Positions 49,860 to 61,604 of a stretch of DNA of 64,000 nucleotides are shown one piece after another. Source of the DNA: Prorocentrum cordatum (lineage: Eukaryota; Sar; Dinophyceae; Prorocentrales; Prorocentraceae); assembly GCA_963575745.1 (NCBI GenBank), contig CAUYUJ010021684.1, positions 47,501-111,500 of the forward strand. The letters are read 5' to 3'. Made by a program: the position numbers and the translations under genes. Position 1 is the first letter of the stretch; every line of letters begins with the position of its first letter. The notes under the pieces are model-generated. The model worked only from the letters and a program-made list of their open reading frames with translations, had not been told where the DNA came from and did not search any database.

Positions 49860-52800
49860 ATGCGGGCACCACGTAGACGAGCCACGCGCCGCAGGGCGCG
49901 CACCAGCATGGGGGTTGTCACATTCAATGGGTATTGCTGGCGATCGTGCCAGCAGTTTTTGCAGAATGGAGCGACAGATGCGCTGGTGGTAACGGCTCAG
50001 GAACTTCGACTTGATGGCGAAGCTTTGGATCAGGCGCGAACATGGGCGACGAGAAATGGATGGCAGCCATTCATCAGTCCGTGCAGGCGCCTGGCTTCCA
50101 AGCTGCCGAGCGCGGGCGTGGGGATCTTTGTCAGGGCGCATGTATCCACTACTCTTCTTAGTGGTGTTGGGGGCGTTACTGACGGGTTCGAGATCTTACG
50201 TTCGTGGGCGGCGGCAGTGCACGTACACGCGGGGATCAAGGGGGGCTTCATCGTCGGGTCGGCGTACATGGAGTCGGTCCCAGACCCCGACTTTCCCACC
50301 ACTAACTACCAGAAGCTCATGCGCATCGCGGAGTGCATGCGTTACTTCTCCGCCCCTTTTGATCTTCGCAGGCGACTGGAACACGGAGCCTGCCAACATG
50401 GAGGTGCTGGGCTTCTTGCAGATCATGCTTGCCATCGCGGTGGCCACTCAAACGTCGGGCACACGTCGCTCGGCAAAGACGGGCACCTACAGCACCATCG
50501 ACTACTGGCTGGCCCCACCTGGCTTTGCGAAGGCTTGTGGCGTCCCCTGCGTGCTCGACTCTTGGGCCCCGAGGCCCCACTATCCTGTGCGCATGGATCT
50601 CGACGCGAAGCCCAGGGCGCACACGCAGATGCACCTGAAGGCGCCCAAGCCTTTCCCCAAGCAGGCGCCGCGGTACTCAGGAGCCAGTCCTTTGTATGGA
50701 CCGCCCAAATTGCAGCCCTACCTGGACGTTGTCAGGCAAGATGCTGATCTCGGACGACCTGAAGATGGGGAGCAGGCTCAGCGGCGGCTCGACGGCCCCC
50801 ACGCCAATTTCATCTCGTTCGTGGAGCAGGACCTCTGCCACATCTACCAGGTGGACGTGCGAGATCGCGAGAAGTACTGTGGAAGAGCGGAAGCTCCTGC
50901 ATATGTCTGGCGTCCGGCGGGAGGGCCCATCTTCAAAGGAGCTCCAGCAGCGGGCTCCGAAGCCCGCTGCGTGCGCAACGTGACCATCGCGCTGCAAGAC
51001 CTGGCCGCTCATCTTGAAAGGGCAGAGCCAACAGGTCATCCTTCGCCAGCTACCACTTCGGCTTCGACTTATTCAGGCGGCGTAGGCAACGCGGGCTCCA
51101 GCTCTCATTCGAAGTTTGATGTTGGCATGGCTGCGCAGCGGACGACGCCACGAGATCGCGACAAGGATGAAGTTTCTCGTGGGGCATCTACTTATTCAGG
51201 TGACACCAGCGACTCGGGCCCCAGCTCTCATTTGAAGTTTGCAGTTGGCGATCGCGAGGGACCTACCCCACCGAGGCGTCGAGCTCCAGGTCTTATAGGG
51301 CCCAAATGGGCCCGCATCACGAGGGCTCTTCGGCCAGGTCATCGTCAGGACATCCACGCGACGGAGGGCATGATGCTGTTCGAGTGGGCTTGGCCTGTGC
51401 TACATTATGCGCGCAGACTGGAGGCCTCACAGTACATCCTGGTTGTCAAAGCTCTTGCCCTGACCTTCGAAGGCCACGCCAAGGGTCTCGAGCAGCAGGC
51501 AGCCAACAGGAGGGTCAAGAGCTTTCACAAGTGGGCCCAGGACGCGCTTATCACAGGCGCCTCCCCAGTCTTCGGCATGACCAAGCTGAAGGGATGGGAG
51601 CACAATGAGGTAGACAGGCTCGGTATTCGCTCAGCCCTTCCACAAGCAGTAGCAGACTGCCAGATGGACATGTGGAATGACATATGGCAAGGTACCAAGA
51701 TCTCCAAAGCTGCGGATAAGGACATCATCTATAAGGACGTGGGCAGCATCACCTGTGATGTCAGCCTCGGCGACAACGAGTTCGACGTCGATCACATTGC
51801 AGACAGCCAGGACGACCTGATGAAGCTCATCCGCACCCTACCATGCGAGGCCATGCAGGTCCCCACGATCGAAGACGTACGGCGTGCTTCGGGATCTTTT
51901 GCGTGGAAGACGGGGCTTGGTGCTGACGCAATGCCTCCACGAGCGTACTCTCTTTTGGTCGACGACGCCGTGGCCATGCTCGTGTACCTCCTATGGGCAG
52001 CGGAGGCCTGGGGACGATGGCCCACCACCATCATGGCCATTCACGTGATGCTGTTGGCGAAGCCCCAGGGCGGCTTCAGGCCGATAGCCTTGCCCCCGTC
52101 CATCTACAGGGTGTACGCCAAGATCAGGATCGTCCACGTGCGCAGGTGGGCGGCCAACCACACGCGTCCTTACTTCGCGCTGGTCTCAGGACGATCTACG
52201 ATAGATGTGGGTGCGCGCACCATGGTCTACGCTGAGGCAGCCGACGCAAGAGACCAGGACGCCATCATCACAGCCCTGATTGACACCAGCAAGTGCTTCG
52301 ACAGGCTCGAGTGGATCAAGATCATCGAGGCCGCCAAGCACTTTGGGTTCCCGCTCAGCGCCCTGCGCAGTGTCCTGGCCATGTACGCCGCTCCGAGGCG
52401 CATTCGATGGGGCACGACCTTCTCATGTGCCGTCAGGGCCACGCAAGGGGCTCTACCTGGGTGCTCGGTGGCAATGCATTTGTTGCAACTGATCATGATC
52501 CTGCCCTTCGATGTTTATCAGGCGTCGATCACACAGATACCGCGCACCCTGGACATCTATGCAGATGATATCACGTTTCAGATCATGATGAAGGCGAATG
52601 AGATTGTCCAGGCAGCTTAGGCGGCCATCGGCAGGTTGGCGGTGGTCCTCCAAGCACTTGAGCTTCCCATCGCCAAAGACAAGGCTAAGATCCTGGGGTC
52701 AGCGGAGGACATCGCATGGGGTTCTCAGTATGGCTTTCAGGTGGTCAACAAGCTGAGCGTCCTTGGCCTGGAATGTCGTGCATGGGGCTCGTCTGGCCTA

Positions 52801-55371
52801 CATGGAGATCCACAAGCGCGTCAGGAAGATCAAGGAGCGGATCCCGGGGTTCAGGAAGCTCAAGGGCATGGCGAAGTTGGCCAAGCGGATCGCTCGGCCA
52901 TGCTTGGCGCCTGGCATGACCTACGGCCTCCATGTGGTGGGGGCCCCGCCAGCCACGGTAGCCGCGATGATGAACGTGGTCCGCACAGGCTGGAGCAAGA
53001 CGCCCGCGGCTTCATCCACATGGTTTGCATCACTCTTGGAAGAAGGTCCCAACCAGATGCCTGATGCGATGGCGACCGTGGAGCCCATCTTCACATGGGC
53101 GCAGATGGTGTTCGACCAGAAGATCCCCATGGACACGATCGAGCGCGCCTGGAAGATTCAGTCGGCAGCCTTGGCATCGGCATCGGCCCCATGGAGCTCC
53201 ATCGCGGGACCTGCAGGCGCCGTCACCCTCAACCTGAGGCGTCTGGGCTGGAGGGCGCATTCAGCCACGCATTGGGAGACGGGCAACGGCACCACGCTGA
53301 AGCTGAACGAGGTTGCACCCAAGTGGGTGCGCACGATGGCGAGACGCAGCTACAGATCGGTGAAGTGGGAGGAGTGGGCATCCAAAGTGGAACATGCAGC
53401 AGAACACCCACCTGCCCCACGCGACCCGCGAGGTTACTGGATCGAGCCGATCGCAGCCATGATGCACGCACCTCCTGAGGCGACTACTTGGAACTTGCAG
53501 CCCAAGGCCAGAGGCGCCCTCAGGTCCACCATCATTGGAGCGCAATGGCCACAACAGCGCCTCTACACCATGGGCTACGCGGACTCTCAGATGTGCCAGT
53601 ATTGCGGAGACGTTGTTGGAGATTTACACCACAGATTTTGGAAGTGCCCCCGTTGTGCAGATACGAGGGCAGCTGCCATGGATGATTTGATAGTGGACAT
53701 GGCCAGTGAGGCTTCCCGAATGACCCCTTCTACACCAGGGCGCTGCTTCCTCGGGCAGTACTCTCAGATATTCCGCCACCCTTGGACACGCAGAGGTGGT
53801 GGCACTGCATGGGGGGCCAGGCCATGGACATCACAGGGGCAGTGGTCACTGACGGATCGGCCACGTCGCCATTATACTGGCCTGAGGCGAGCCGTGCAGG
53901 ATGGGGCATTGCCATCTTAGCAGGCAGGCGCCTCCGTGGCATGGCCTTCGGCCCCTTGCCAGGGCCCCGGCAGACAGCCCAGCGGGGCGAGATCTATGCC
54001 GTGCTCCAGGTGCTCAAGCACGGTCGCTTCCCGCTGCACATCAAGACCGACTGCCTGGGCCTCGTGGAGCCGTTGGTGTTCGGCAAGGAACATCGCACGC
54101 ACGTGAGGAGGGACACTGCAGATTTGTGGCGGCAGCTCTGGCATGCGATCGAGGATTTGGGCGGGCTCAGCGAAGACCTGCAGATCACGTGGGTCGAGGG
54201 CCATCAGTCGTCCCTGGAGGCAGGCGACAGCATCGACAAGGTTGGGAATGACTTCGCGGACGTGGCCGCCAAAAAGGGCACGGCGCTCCACGGTTTCCCC
54301 GAGGACGCCTACGAGGCGCACAAGCGGCTGCTCAAGGCGGTCAGGCAGGTCGCTGCCTGGATAGGCAACTGCCAGGTGGACATCGGCGACGGCGACCAGC
54401 TCGACAGGGCCGCCACCGTGGGCAGGAAGGCTCGCCGCGGCGGGCGCGTGCAGCCAGCTCGGGCGCAGTCGGCTGGACCAGACGGCCTCTGCGGCCGCGA
54501 GCAGAGTAAAAGACACCAGGTAGTAGTGGCAGGCCGCGGCTGGCGATGCCAGCACTGCCCTCGCTTTGCCAGATCGCGTAGGGGGCTCGAGAGGCTCGGG
54601 AGGGAGGTTTGCCCAGCCAGAGGAGGAGGACGTCGACGTCTGGAGGGCGGGGCGTCATCGTCTCACAGGGATGTTAGACCTCGGGTCACCTCCCCCCCGC
54701 CTCCTCCTCCCCCTCCTCTCGTGGAGCCTCCTTCCCCCTCGGCCCTCACATCGCTCGAGCGTGAGCGCCGTTCTGGATCGGTCGAGGACGCTTCCCAAGG
54801 GCTTGCTGGGACTCCAGAGGCCCACCTTTCTCCTCCTCCCTCGCTTCGACCTCCCTCGCCTCACCTCGCCTCGCCTCCCCCTTCCTCGCCGCCGCCGCCG
54901 ACCCCCGTCGCGCCTCGTCCGAGGGTCAGGTTCGCGGAGGTCCTGGAGGGACCTGAGCGGCCCCAGGAGGCCTTAAGGGGCGCGGTGGGTGCGGCGACTT
55001 CGCGCGGCGTGAAGCGAGCGTGGAAGGGCACGCCGCCGTCCAGAGCGGGCGCGGTGGTGCCCAGGGCCCCGTTGCCGCGCTCGGGGGAGGTCCCTCCCGC
55101 GAGCGCTCGGGGCCATGTCCTGTATCTGTCTGGGGACCTGGTGGGGTGCAGCAAGTGTGGGGCGTTTTCGGCCAGAACGGCGCGCACGCAATTGTTTTGG
55201 GAGTGTGACCCTGAGGCTGCCCTTAAAGATAATCCCCAGCGAAAGTGGAGACGGGACAATTCTATGAAGGGCACCCACCCAAAGGGGGGGAAGGCCCCAC
55301 CCATTCCGATCCCCCGCAGGCTCGAGGTCACGGACTCGGCGGTCCAGTGGCTCGGCCTGCTTTCCATATAG
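49860..55371 (+). pseudogene. LINE ORF2: AP endonuclease, RT, RNase H
   Basis: ATG 49860 to TAG 55369-55371. The endonuclease shows TFNGYCW, TAQELRLDG, AGVGIFVR, VGSAYMES, then after a frameshift near 50360 FAGDWNTEP, TYSTIDYWLAP and PHYPVRMDL. RT motifs are intact: KPQGGFRPIALPP, ALIDTSKCFDRLEW (A), ATQGALPGCSV (B), IYADDITFQ (C). TAG 52618-52620 interrupts just after RT, a frameshift follows near 52765, and a CCHC-like knuckle (CQYCGDVVGDLHHRFWKC) lies at about 53595. After another shift near 53780 RNase H shows VTDGSATS, QRGEIYAVL, IKTDCLGL and GNDFADVAAKKG. The tail has two Cys modules (WRCQHC and GCSKCGAFS). The catalytic residues survive; only the frame is broken. Confidence 0.85.
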
Positions 55372-55599
55372 TGTTTCTGCTAACTCGTTTAGCTTTGATC
55401 CGTCCTCGGTCGTTTCGGTCCCTGGCCCCCGATCCTGGGCGTTTTCCCTCGGGACCTCTCGTCGCGGCCGTGATGCTTCGGCTGGGCCAATGCGCCCTGG
55501 GGCCCGAAATCGCTATGTGCTCGATTGCGCGTTTCTCACCTTTTCCTGCCCCCTGTTCCGTCCCGAATCCGACTCGGCGCGTCGCTCCATGGGCTCGCG

Positions 55600-55935
55600 A
55601 CTCCTCCCCTCCTCCTCCTCCTCCCTCCTCCTCCTCCTCCTCCTCCTCCTCCTCCTCCTCCATCATCATCATCATCATCATCACATCATCATCATCCTCC
55701 TCCTCCACCTCCTTCTCCTCCTCCTCCCCTCTCCTCCTCTCCTCCTCCTCCCCCTCCCCCTCCTCCTCCTCCTCCTCCTCCTCCTCCTCCTCCTCCTCCT
55801 CCTCTCCTCCTCCTCCTCCTCCTCCTCCTCCCCCTCCCCCCCTACTCCTACTCGTCCTCCTCCACCTCCTCCTCTTCCTCCTCCTCCTCCTCCTCCTCCT
55901 CCTCCTCCTCCTCCTCCTCCTCCTCCTCCTCTCCC
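55600..55935. repeat. CCT microsatellite with CATCAT block
   Basis: CCT units with a short ATC block at about 55661-55697. It ends about 30 bases before copy 2 of the 160-bp dispersed repeat. Confidence 0.96.
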
Positions 55936-55967
55936 CTGCAGGGCTCGTTTCGATCCTCAGGAGGGAA

Positions 55968-56131
55968 GGAAACACACAGACACAATTCATCGTCGACTCC
56001 CAGGAACAGATGGGAAAATATAGGAAGTGGGGGTGGGAGATGAAAACCCAGAAAGTGTGGGAAAATACGGGTTCATCCTGGGATTTGTGTGTGTGTGTGT
56101 TCATTTGTGTGTCCCTGGGCCCCTTCAGGTT
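55968..56131 (+). repeat. 160-bp dispersed repeat, copy 2
   Basis: Same block order as copy 1: ACACACAGACACAATTCATCG, CCCAGGAACAG, TGGGAAAATA, GGAAGTGGGGG, ACCCAGAAAGTG, TTGTGTGTCCC and GGCCCCTTCAG (first block given in part). Confidence 0.85.
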
Positions 56132-56282
56132 CCCCCGCGTCGATGTCGATGGGTTCCGATCCCGGCCCGACTCGACCTGGGACTCCCGGCCTGGGCTCCG
56201 CTCTCTCAGTGGACGCGCACCGGCCTGCCGATCTCCATACGAATCTTCCCGGCTCGGCTGCGGATGTCCGCCGATCCGATTC

Positions 56283-56457
56283 ATAGGAGGAGGAGGGGGA
56301 GGAGGAGGAGGAGGAGGAGGAGGCGGAGGCGGAGGAAGAGGAGGAGGAGGAGGAGGAGGAGGAGGAGGAGGGGGAGGAGGAGGAGGAGGAGGAGGAGGAG
56401 GAGAAAGAGGAGGAGGTGGAGGAGGACGAGGAGGAGGAGTAGGAGGGGGAGGAGGGT
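56283..56457. repeat. GGA microsatellite
   Basis: About 175 bases of imperfect GGA/GAG units, complementary in composition to the CCT tract 350 bases upstream. Confidence 0.96.
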
Positions 56458-56816
56458 CGATCGCCGATCCGACCTACGTATCTTCGGATGCAATTGTTTG
56501 GGAGGTCAAATTCTGATTTTGCCCCCCTGGTCTGAAATCCGGCTCCATCCCGCTGAGTCTGGCGTGATCCCGCTTCATCCTGCTCAAGCTGGCCTCATCC
56601 TGCTCTATCCGAGGCCCACTCCGGCGTAAGAGCCCCCCAATGGGGCTCAATCCTCCTCAATCCCTCCGGCGAAGACCTCCCAGTAGCTGCCTCCCAAGTC
56701 GCCGAAGCAAGGAACAGCTTTGGTAAGAAGGGGGCGCGATCTTCCTGGGGTCCTCCTATGGCGTTTCCTCGAGCCTTCCTCGTGCGCGCAGGCGCTTGTG
56801 GGGCCAGAATCAGGAT

Positions 56817-56973
56817 GGAAAGAAACACACAGACAACTAATCGTCGATTCCCCAGAAAATATAGGAAAATATGGGAAGTGGGGGGGAAGACAGAAACCCA
56901 GTAGATATGGGAAAATATGGGGCACATTTTTATTTGTGTGTATTTATGTGTGTGTCCTGGGGCCCCTTCACAG
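56817..56973 (+). repeat. 160-bp dispersed repeat, copy 3
   Basis: The best preserved copy: AATCGTCGATTCCCCAG, TATGGGAAGTGGGGGG, AAGACAGAAACCCAG, TATGGGAAAATATGGGG and TGGGGCCCCTTCACAG. Confidence 0.87.
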
Positions 56974-57171
56974 AAGGGGGCTTCGTTCCCTGTTGATCGC
57001 TCCTTCTCTCGGCAGCCCGGCTGTACGCTCCGATGCGATCGCTGGGCTCCTCCCGCCCCTGCCCTGCGCGCGAGCAGCGCCCCGGGGCCGGTGGGGCTCG
57101 TCGGGGCCCGCAGGCTCGCTGGGCGCGCCCTTCCCACCGCCGATGCCTCGTCGTCCGCGGGGGCGAAACGT

Positions 57172-57308
57172 CCATCGCCGATTCCCCAGGAAACTGTTGG
57201 GAACATTTGGGACGTGGGGGGGAAGACGGAAACCCAGAAAGTATGGGGAAACATGGAGAATCCGGTCATTTGTGACTATCTATTTGTGTGTCCCAGGGCC
57301 GCTTCAGG
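57172..57308 (+). repeat. 160-bp dispersed repeat, copy 4
   Basis: Lacks the CA-rich first block but keeps CGCCGATTCCCCAGG, GGGGGGAAGACGGAAACCC, TATGGGGAAACATGG and TTGTGTGTCCCAGGG. Confidence 0.82.
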
Positions 57309-57876
57309 CATGGACGCAGGCGCACATGAGGTGATCGTCTTCTTATACATCGTTCTGCCGAGCGGCGCGGGCCCTTGCACCCCCGCCTCCCCCTCGAGTT
57401 ATGATACTCCGACCTACTTTAGCGTTGATCAGCAGGAAGAATTTCGATCGCCCAAACAAGTACCGACACTCAAGCAAGGGTTTTCACGTGTCGGGCCCTG
57501 GGAGACGCTCGCCCCACACTGTTTCGACACTCGTTTGACACTTCTCCGGGTGCTCGAAATTGTTTCTGGGATGTGGTCTCTAAGTAAGATGGAGTAAGAT
57601 GGGAACAACATAACCTTCGAGTGGATCTTGGCTGTTTTTTGGCGACTGCTTCGTGCAGTTGGAGTCTCCAGTCTCCCCCCATAGGACGCACTGCGACAGA
57701 AAGTCGCATTAGGCAGAGCTCTGGAGCCAGAGCCCCCGCCCCGCCCCCTCCGCCCAATCCTGAAATGCCGAATACGAAAACGCTCACAAGTTCACGTGGG
57801 CTGCGAGAGGGCGCAATACGCGAGCGTTCTCAGCAGGAGGGCGGCGTCGCCATGGAGTGCATGCGCCGTGGAGCGC

Positions 57877-60492
57877 ATGTTCCATCTCGTTACTTCGCGG
57901 TCGTCTCCGCCCCCCTCCTTTCTCCAAAATAGCGCTGGTGGCGGAGATTATGTGCAAGCTTCCCTCCTCTTTCCGCCAGACGGGTGGCATTGGTTCTTGC
58001 CTGATTGGCCAAGGGTGGCATGGGGAGGATTCTTCGTCGCGGCGTGGTACCTCACCTCGTTCAGCACCCTCCTGCTGAACAAGGCCCTCGCAGCGCCATG
58101 CCCCGGCCGTGCTTGTGGCGCTCTCGGGGGCTCATCGCGTGAGCGCAGCCGCCGGCTGCAGTGAGGAGGACGAGTTGGTTGTCCAAGGATGCTATGCTTT
58201 CGTGATTATGCATGGAGGTTGCCCCTGGATGAGGATTGAAGAAGACGAAACTCCCCGACCTTATGATTGGCGTTTACTAGACAGTCCCAGGCGTTTTCCG
58301 AACAGTCTGTCTCAATTCCTTTTTTACCGTGCTTACCGAATGGCTTCTTCTGTAGGGGTGCTCATTCTGAGCGTGGTTGCTTTGCCCTCCCTAGAACAAT
58401 AATAAGGATGCAGAAGGACAAAGAGACGGATATGAAGAGGCAGAGGAGGAGGAGGAGAAGGAGGAGGAGCAGAAGCAGGAGGAGGAGGAGGAGGAGGATG
58501 ATGTAGAACAATGTAAAGGAATGAGGATTATGCAATCTGAGGGAGCAGAGAGTAGGACGAGCAGGAGAAATGTGGCGGGAGGATGAGATAGGACGCAGGA
58601 AAAGGTGGAGTGAGCTAGGAAGCAGGAGGAGGAAGAAGCCGGATACTACAGGAGGATGACGAGGAGGAGGAGCGGCAGGAGGATAATGAGAAGCAGCAGT
58701 CGTAGGTACCCAATGCTCGTCATCTAGCTGACAGACGCCAGGCACGGCGGTCTGGGTTTTTATCCTGTTCCTCAACTCCCTGCCCATCCCTGCACTCCTG
58801 CGGGGGTTACACTGGAAGCCCATGCCAAGGAACACCCTGCTTGCCTCCAGGGTGCCCTTGGTTTCTTGGATTTCGATGGTTTCGCCAAGAAAAACGTGAC
58901 GTTCCCACATCAAAATTCAATGGACGCCCTGGGGTCTCAGGGTTGGGCTTCTTGTGGACCGTTTCTCGTGGTTGGGCCCCAACTGCAGGGGAACCTGAAG
59001 GCCATGGACACGTCAGGCCCTCGGCGCTGGTGGCAGCCCCTGACCAGAGAGCCAGTGACCAACCCACAGGCACGGCCAGGCACCGACTCAAACTGCGAGG
59101 GCCAGGAGGCTGGAGGGGTGCCGTCGAAGCCTCCTCCTCCTCCTCTTCCTTATTCTCCTCCTCCTCCTCCTCCTCCGCCTCCTTTTCCTACTCCTCCTCA
59201 TACTCCTCCTTTTCCTCCTCCTCCTCTTCCCCCTCCTCCTCCTCCTCCTCCTCCTCCTCCTCCTCCTCCTCCTCCTCCTCCTCCTCCGCCTTCCTCCTCC
59301 TCCGCCTCCTCCTCCTCCTCATCCTCCTCTTCTTCCTCCGTCTCCTCCTCTGCCTCCTCCTCCTCCTCCTCTGCCTCCTCCTCCTCCTCCTCTCGTCCTC
59401 CTCCTCCGCCCTCCTCCTCCTCCTCCTCCGCCTCCTCCTCCTCCTCCTCCTCCTCCTCCTCCTCCTCCTCCTCCCTCCTCCCCCTCCTCTCCTCCTCCTC
59501 CTGCTCCTCCTCCTCCTCCTTTCTCCTCCTCCTGCTCCTCCTCCTCCTCCTCCTCCTCCTCCTCCTCCTCCTCCCCCTCCAACTTTTGGTGTTGGTGGTG
59601 GGAAACAGGCCCATCACCTCCTTCTCGTGGCTCGTCGCGCCCCACCGGGTCCGACATGGACCGAGCGCGGAAGGACTGTGAACGTGTTCCCTTCCGCCCC
59701 CTTCACTTGCCGCCGCTCTCCTCGCGCTCCTCGTCCTCCTCATCCTCCTCATCGTCGTCGCTCTCTCCCTCTGCCTCGTCCCCCTCCTCCTCTTCGTTCT
59801 GTTCCTCCTGCACGCGGCTTTTCTCCTCCGTCGCGGTCCGGAGTGGGGATCTAGAGTTGGTGTCGGGGTTCGGGCCTCGAGCCGAGCCGCTGCGCTTGTC
59901 TTCATGTTCTGCCTGCTTGTGAGTCCCTCCGAGAGCCTGGCCTGCAAGGGTCCGCGTGGCTCCGTCCCCCCTTGGTACGACCAGCGTTGGAACAGCTGGA
60001 GACGGTGTACCGATTTGGGGACCCACCAAGCCTTCACTTCGTCCATGTCCTCGTCGTCGTCGTCCACCTTCTCAACCTCATCCTTCATATCGCCCTCTCG
60101 TCCACCATCCATATCGCCCTCCCCTTCGCTCCCTCTCTTGCTCCACTTGCCTCTGCCCCCGTCATTCCTTCACATCCCCCACTCCCTACCCCAGAGGAGG
60201 ACGAGGAGGATGGACGGGAGGAAGGGAGGGAGGGAGAAAGATAGAGAGAGGGAGAGAGAGGGAGAGAGAGGGAGAGAGACAGAGACAGAGACATAGACAG
60301 AGGTAGGGGAAGTCTCTGCCGCGGTCGATGCGGGACCGCCTCGGCCGATGCCGCTGCCGCCCGACTTCGCCCCTGCGCCGCCAGCACCTGCTGGGTACCC
60401 TGCACATTCGGCCCAACACGCTGGCAGTGGTGCAGATGGTGTCCACCGCCATCTACGGCGCGCGCCCGCGCTTCTCACCGGGGGCGGCGAAG
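57877..60492 (+). CDS. Triose-phosphate/nucleotide-sugar transporter family gene, two exons (partial)
   Basis: Exon 1 (about 57877-58083) encodes, after a variable N-terminus, RVAWGGFFVAAWYLTSFSTLLLNK, the first helix signature of the TPT/SLC35 transporter family (WYxxxxxxxLLNK; stretch here of key residues only). Exon 2 (60385-60492, 36 codons) encodes HLLGTLHIRPNTLAVVQMVSTA, matching the next conserved region. The junctions agree in phase 0: AAG/GC donor at 58083/58084 (GC donors are common in dinoflagellates), CAG acceptor at 60382-60384, and AAG/GT donor after 60492. The upstream start is uncertain; ATG 57877 is the nearest in frame. Later exons, with eight or so further helices, were not found in the remaining 3.5 kb. 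The substrate cannot be inferred. Confidence 0.5.
58084..60384 (+). other. Probable intron of the transporter gene
   Basis: A 2.3-kb interval between the two proposed exons. It contains GGA units (58436-58505), a 450-base CCT microsatellite (59128-59578) and a GA-rich run (60225-60302). No independent gene is supported inside. Confidence 0.5.
59128..59578. repeat. CCT microsatellite
   Basis: Imperfect CCT units with TCT, CCG and CAT interruptions; frames are poly-Ser, poly-Pro, poly-Leu or, in antisense, poly-Glu. Confidence 0.97.
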
Positions 60493-60708
60493 GTAGGAGG
60501 GCCGTGCGGCGACGGGGGCAGCGGTGACTGCGATGACGGCTCTGGGACTCTACGGCCACGCGCGCGCCCGCGAGGCTGCGCGCGTCGACGGCGGCGGCGA
60601 CAGGGACGGCGGCGGTCGTGACGGCCCCTCGCTTTTCCTCGACCCCGAATGGGCCCCCAGGGAATTGGGTCCGGGCACCGATTTTTTGGTCGGGTGTGGG
60701 GCGAGGGG

Positions 60709-60792
60709 GGAGGAGGAGGAGGAGGAGGAGGAGGAGGAGGAGGAGGAGGAGGAGGAGGAGGAGGAGGAGGAGGAGGAGGAGGAGGAGGAGGG
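60709..60792. repeat. GGA microsatellite
   Basis: Nearly pure GGA, about 28 units, 217 bases downstream of the second proposed transporter exon. Confidence 0.97.
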
Positions 60793-60989
60793 GAGGCCGT
60801 GCCCTCGAGGAGGGCGCGAGTGGCGGGGGCGGCCGTGCCGTGGGTGATGGGGGCGGGCGGCTGCGGTCGGCTCGTGGCGGCATAGTGTTTGATGCGAGGT
60901 GATGCCCCGCGGGGGCCCGGCCGTCGAGCCTGGCTTCGGTGGCGAGGGAGAGGATGTCGATGGCGTAGGTGGTAGTCGTAATGAAGAGG

Positions 60990-61164
60990 TCGGAGGTGGA
61001 TAGACCTCCTACCCTGACACGTCGATTCAGGAATCGGCCGTTTTCGGCTCGCGAGAGGGCGTCGCGGCCGTCATTGTTGCGGGTCCAGCTCCGTCGAATT
61101 CGGTCCCAGGCCATTTTTCACTAAGGGGAGGTTTATTATTAAAGGGAGGTTTGTCCACCGCCGA
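60990..61164. mobile_element. TCGG-family MITE, copy 3
   Basis: 175 bp with ends TCGGAGGTGGATAGACC and GGTTTGTCCACCGCCGA. It is not flanked by a 5-bp duplication. Instead a 36-bp direct repeat lies exactly outside both ends: 60954-60989 and 61165-61200, starting ATGTCGATGGCG and ending GTAATGAAGAGG, identical at 33 of 36 positions. Confidence 0.88.
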
Positions 61165-61200
61165 ATGTCGATGGCGTAGGTAGTAACCGTAATGAAGAGG

Positions 61201-61604
61201 CCTGGTGATCAGGGGCAACAACATCCAAGCAGTGACGAAGCGCCACTTCCCGCTTATAGGCCTACCATCAGCCGCTTGCGTGTTGGGCAACATTTGGTCA
61301 TGACGTTTCTGGTCGAGACAGTACTGGCTTGATTCGTTGGTCACATGTCATGTGAGCATTGCTCTTGTCATCAAAACATCTACTGTTTCAAGAACACATC
61401 GTGGTAGGCCTGCAGGAATGCTAGGACGGTCCCCCCCTGCTCAAAATTAGGGGGTTAGGTCCTCACCCAGGAGCGTGTGGTCTCGTTGTCGTCAGTTGAT
61501 CGCAGGCACATCGGCGATGCATCGCTGGTTCCAGGCCGACAGTTTTTCCCCTGAGCCAGTCTCCCGCTACCGCCCCCCTCAAATGAGCGTCAAAACAAGA
61601 CGAA
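61201..61604. other. Non-coding stretch
   Basis: Contains a diverged copy of the sequence right of the TTCTAAGAAC cluster (about 61390-61440 versus 18005-18075) and a GGCGATGCATCGC fragment near 61516. No gene seen. Confidence 0.6.

Larger units (their letters stand above)
48640..55371 (+). mobile_element. APE-type LINE with RNase H
   Basis: A non-LTR retrotransposon with ORF1 (zinc finger and coiled coil) and ORF2 (AP endonuclease, RT, zinc knuckle, RNase H, C-terminal Cys modules). The 5' end is close to the ATC/CCT microsatellite and the 3' end close to the stop at 55371, but neither is fixed by a target duplication. Several frameshifts and one stop make this copy non-autonomous as sequenced. 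Confidence 0.85.
55372..57876. other. Repeat-filled region between LINE and transporter gene
   Basis: No gene is recognised. It contains a CCT microsatellite (55600-55935), a GGA microsatellite (56283-56457) and three copies of the 160-bp dispersed repeat, separated by GC-rich unique sequence. Long frames are Ser/Pro, Glu or Arg homopolymers. Confidence 0.75.
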
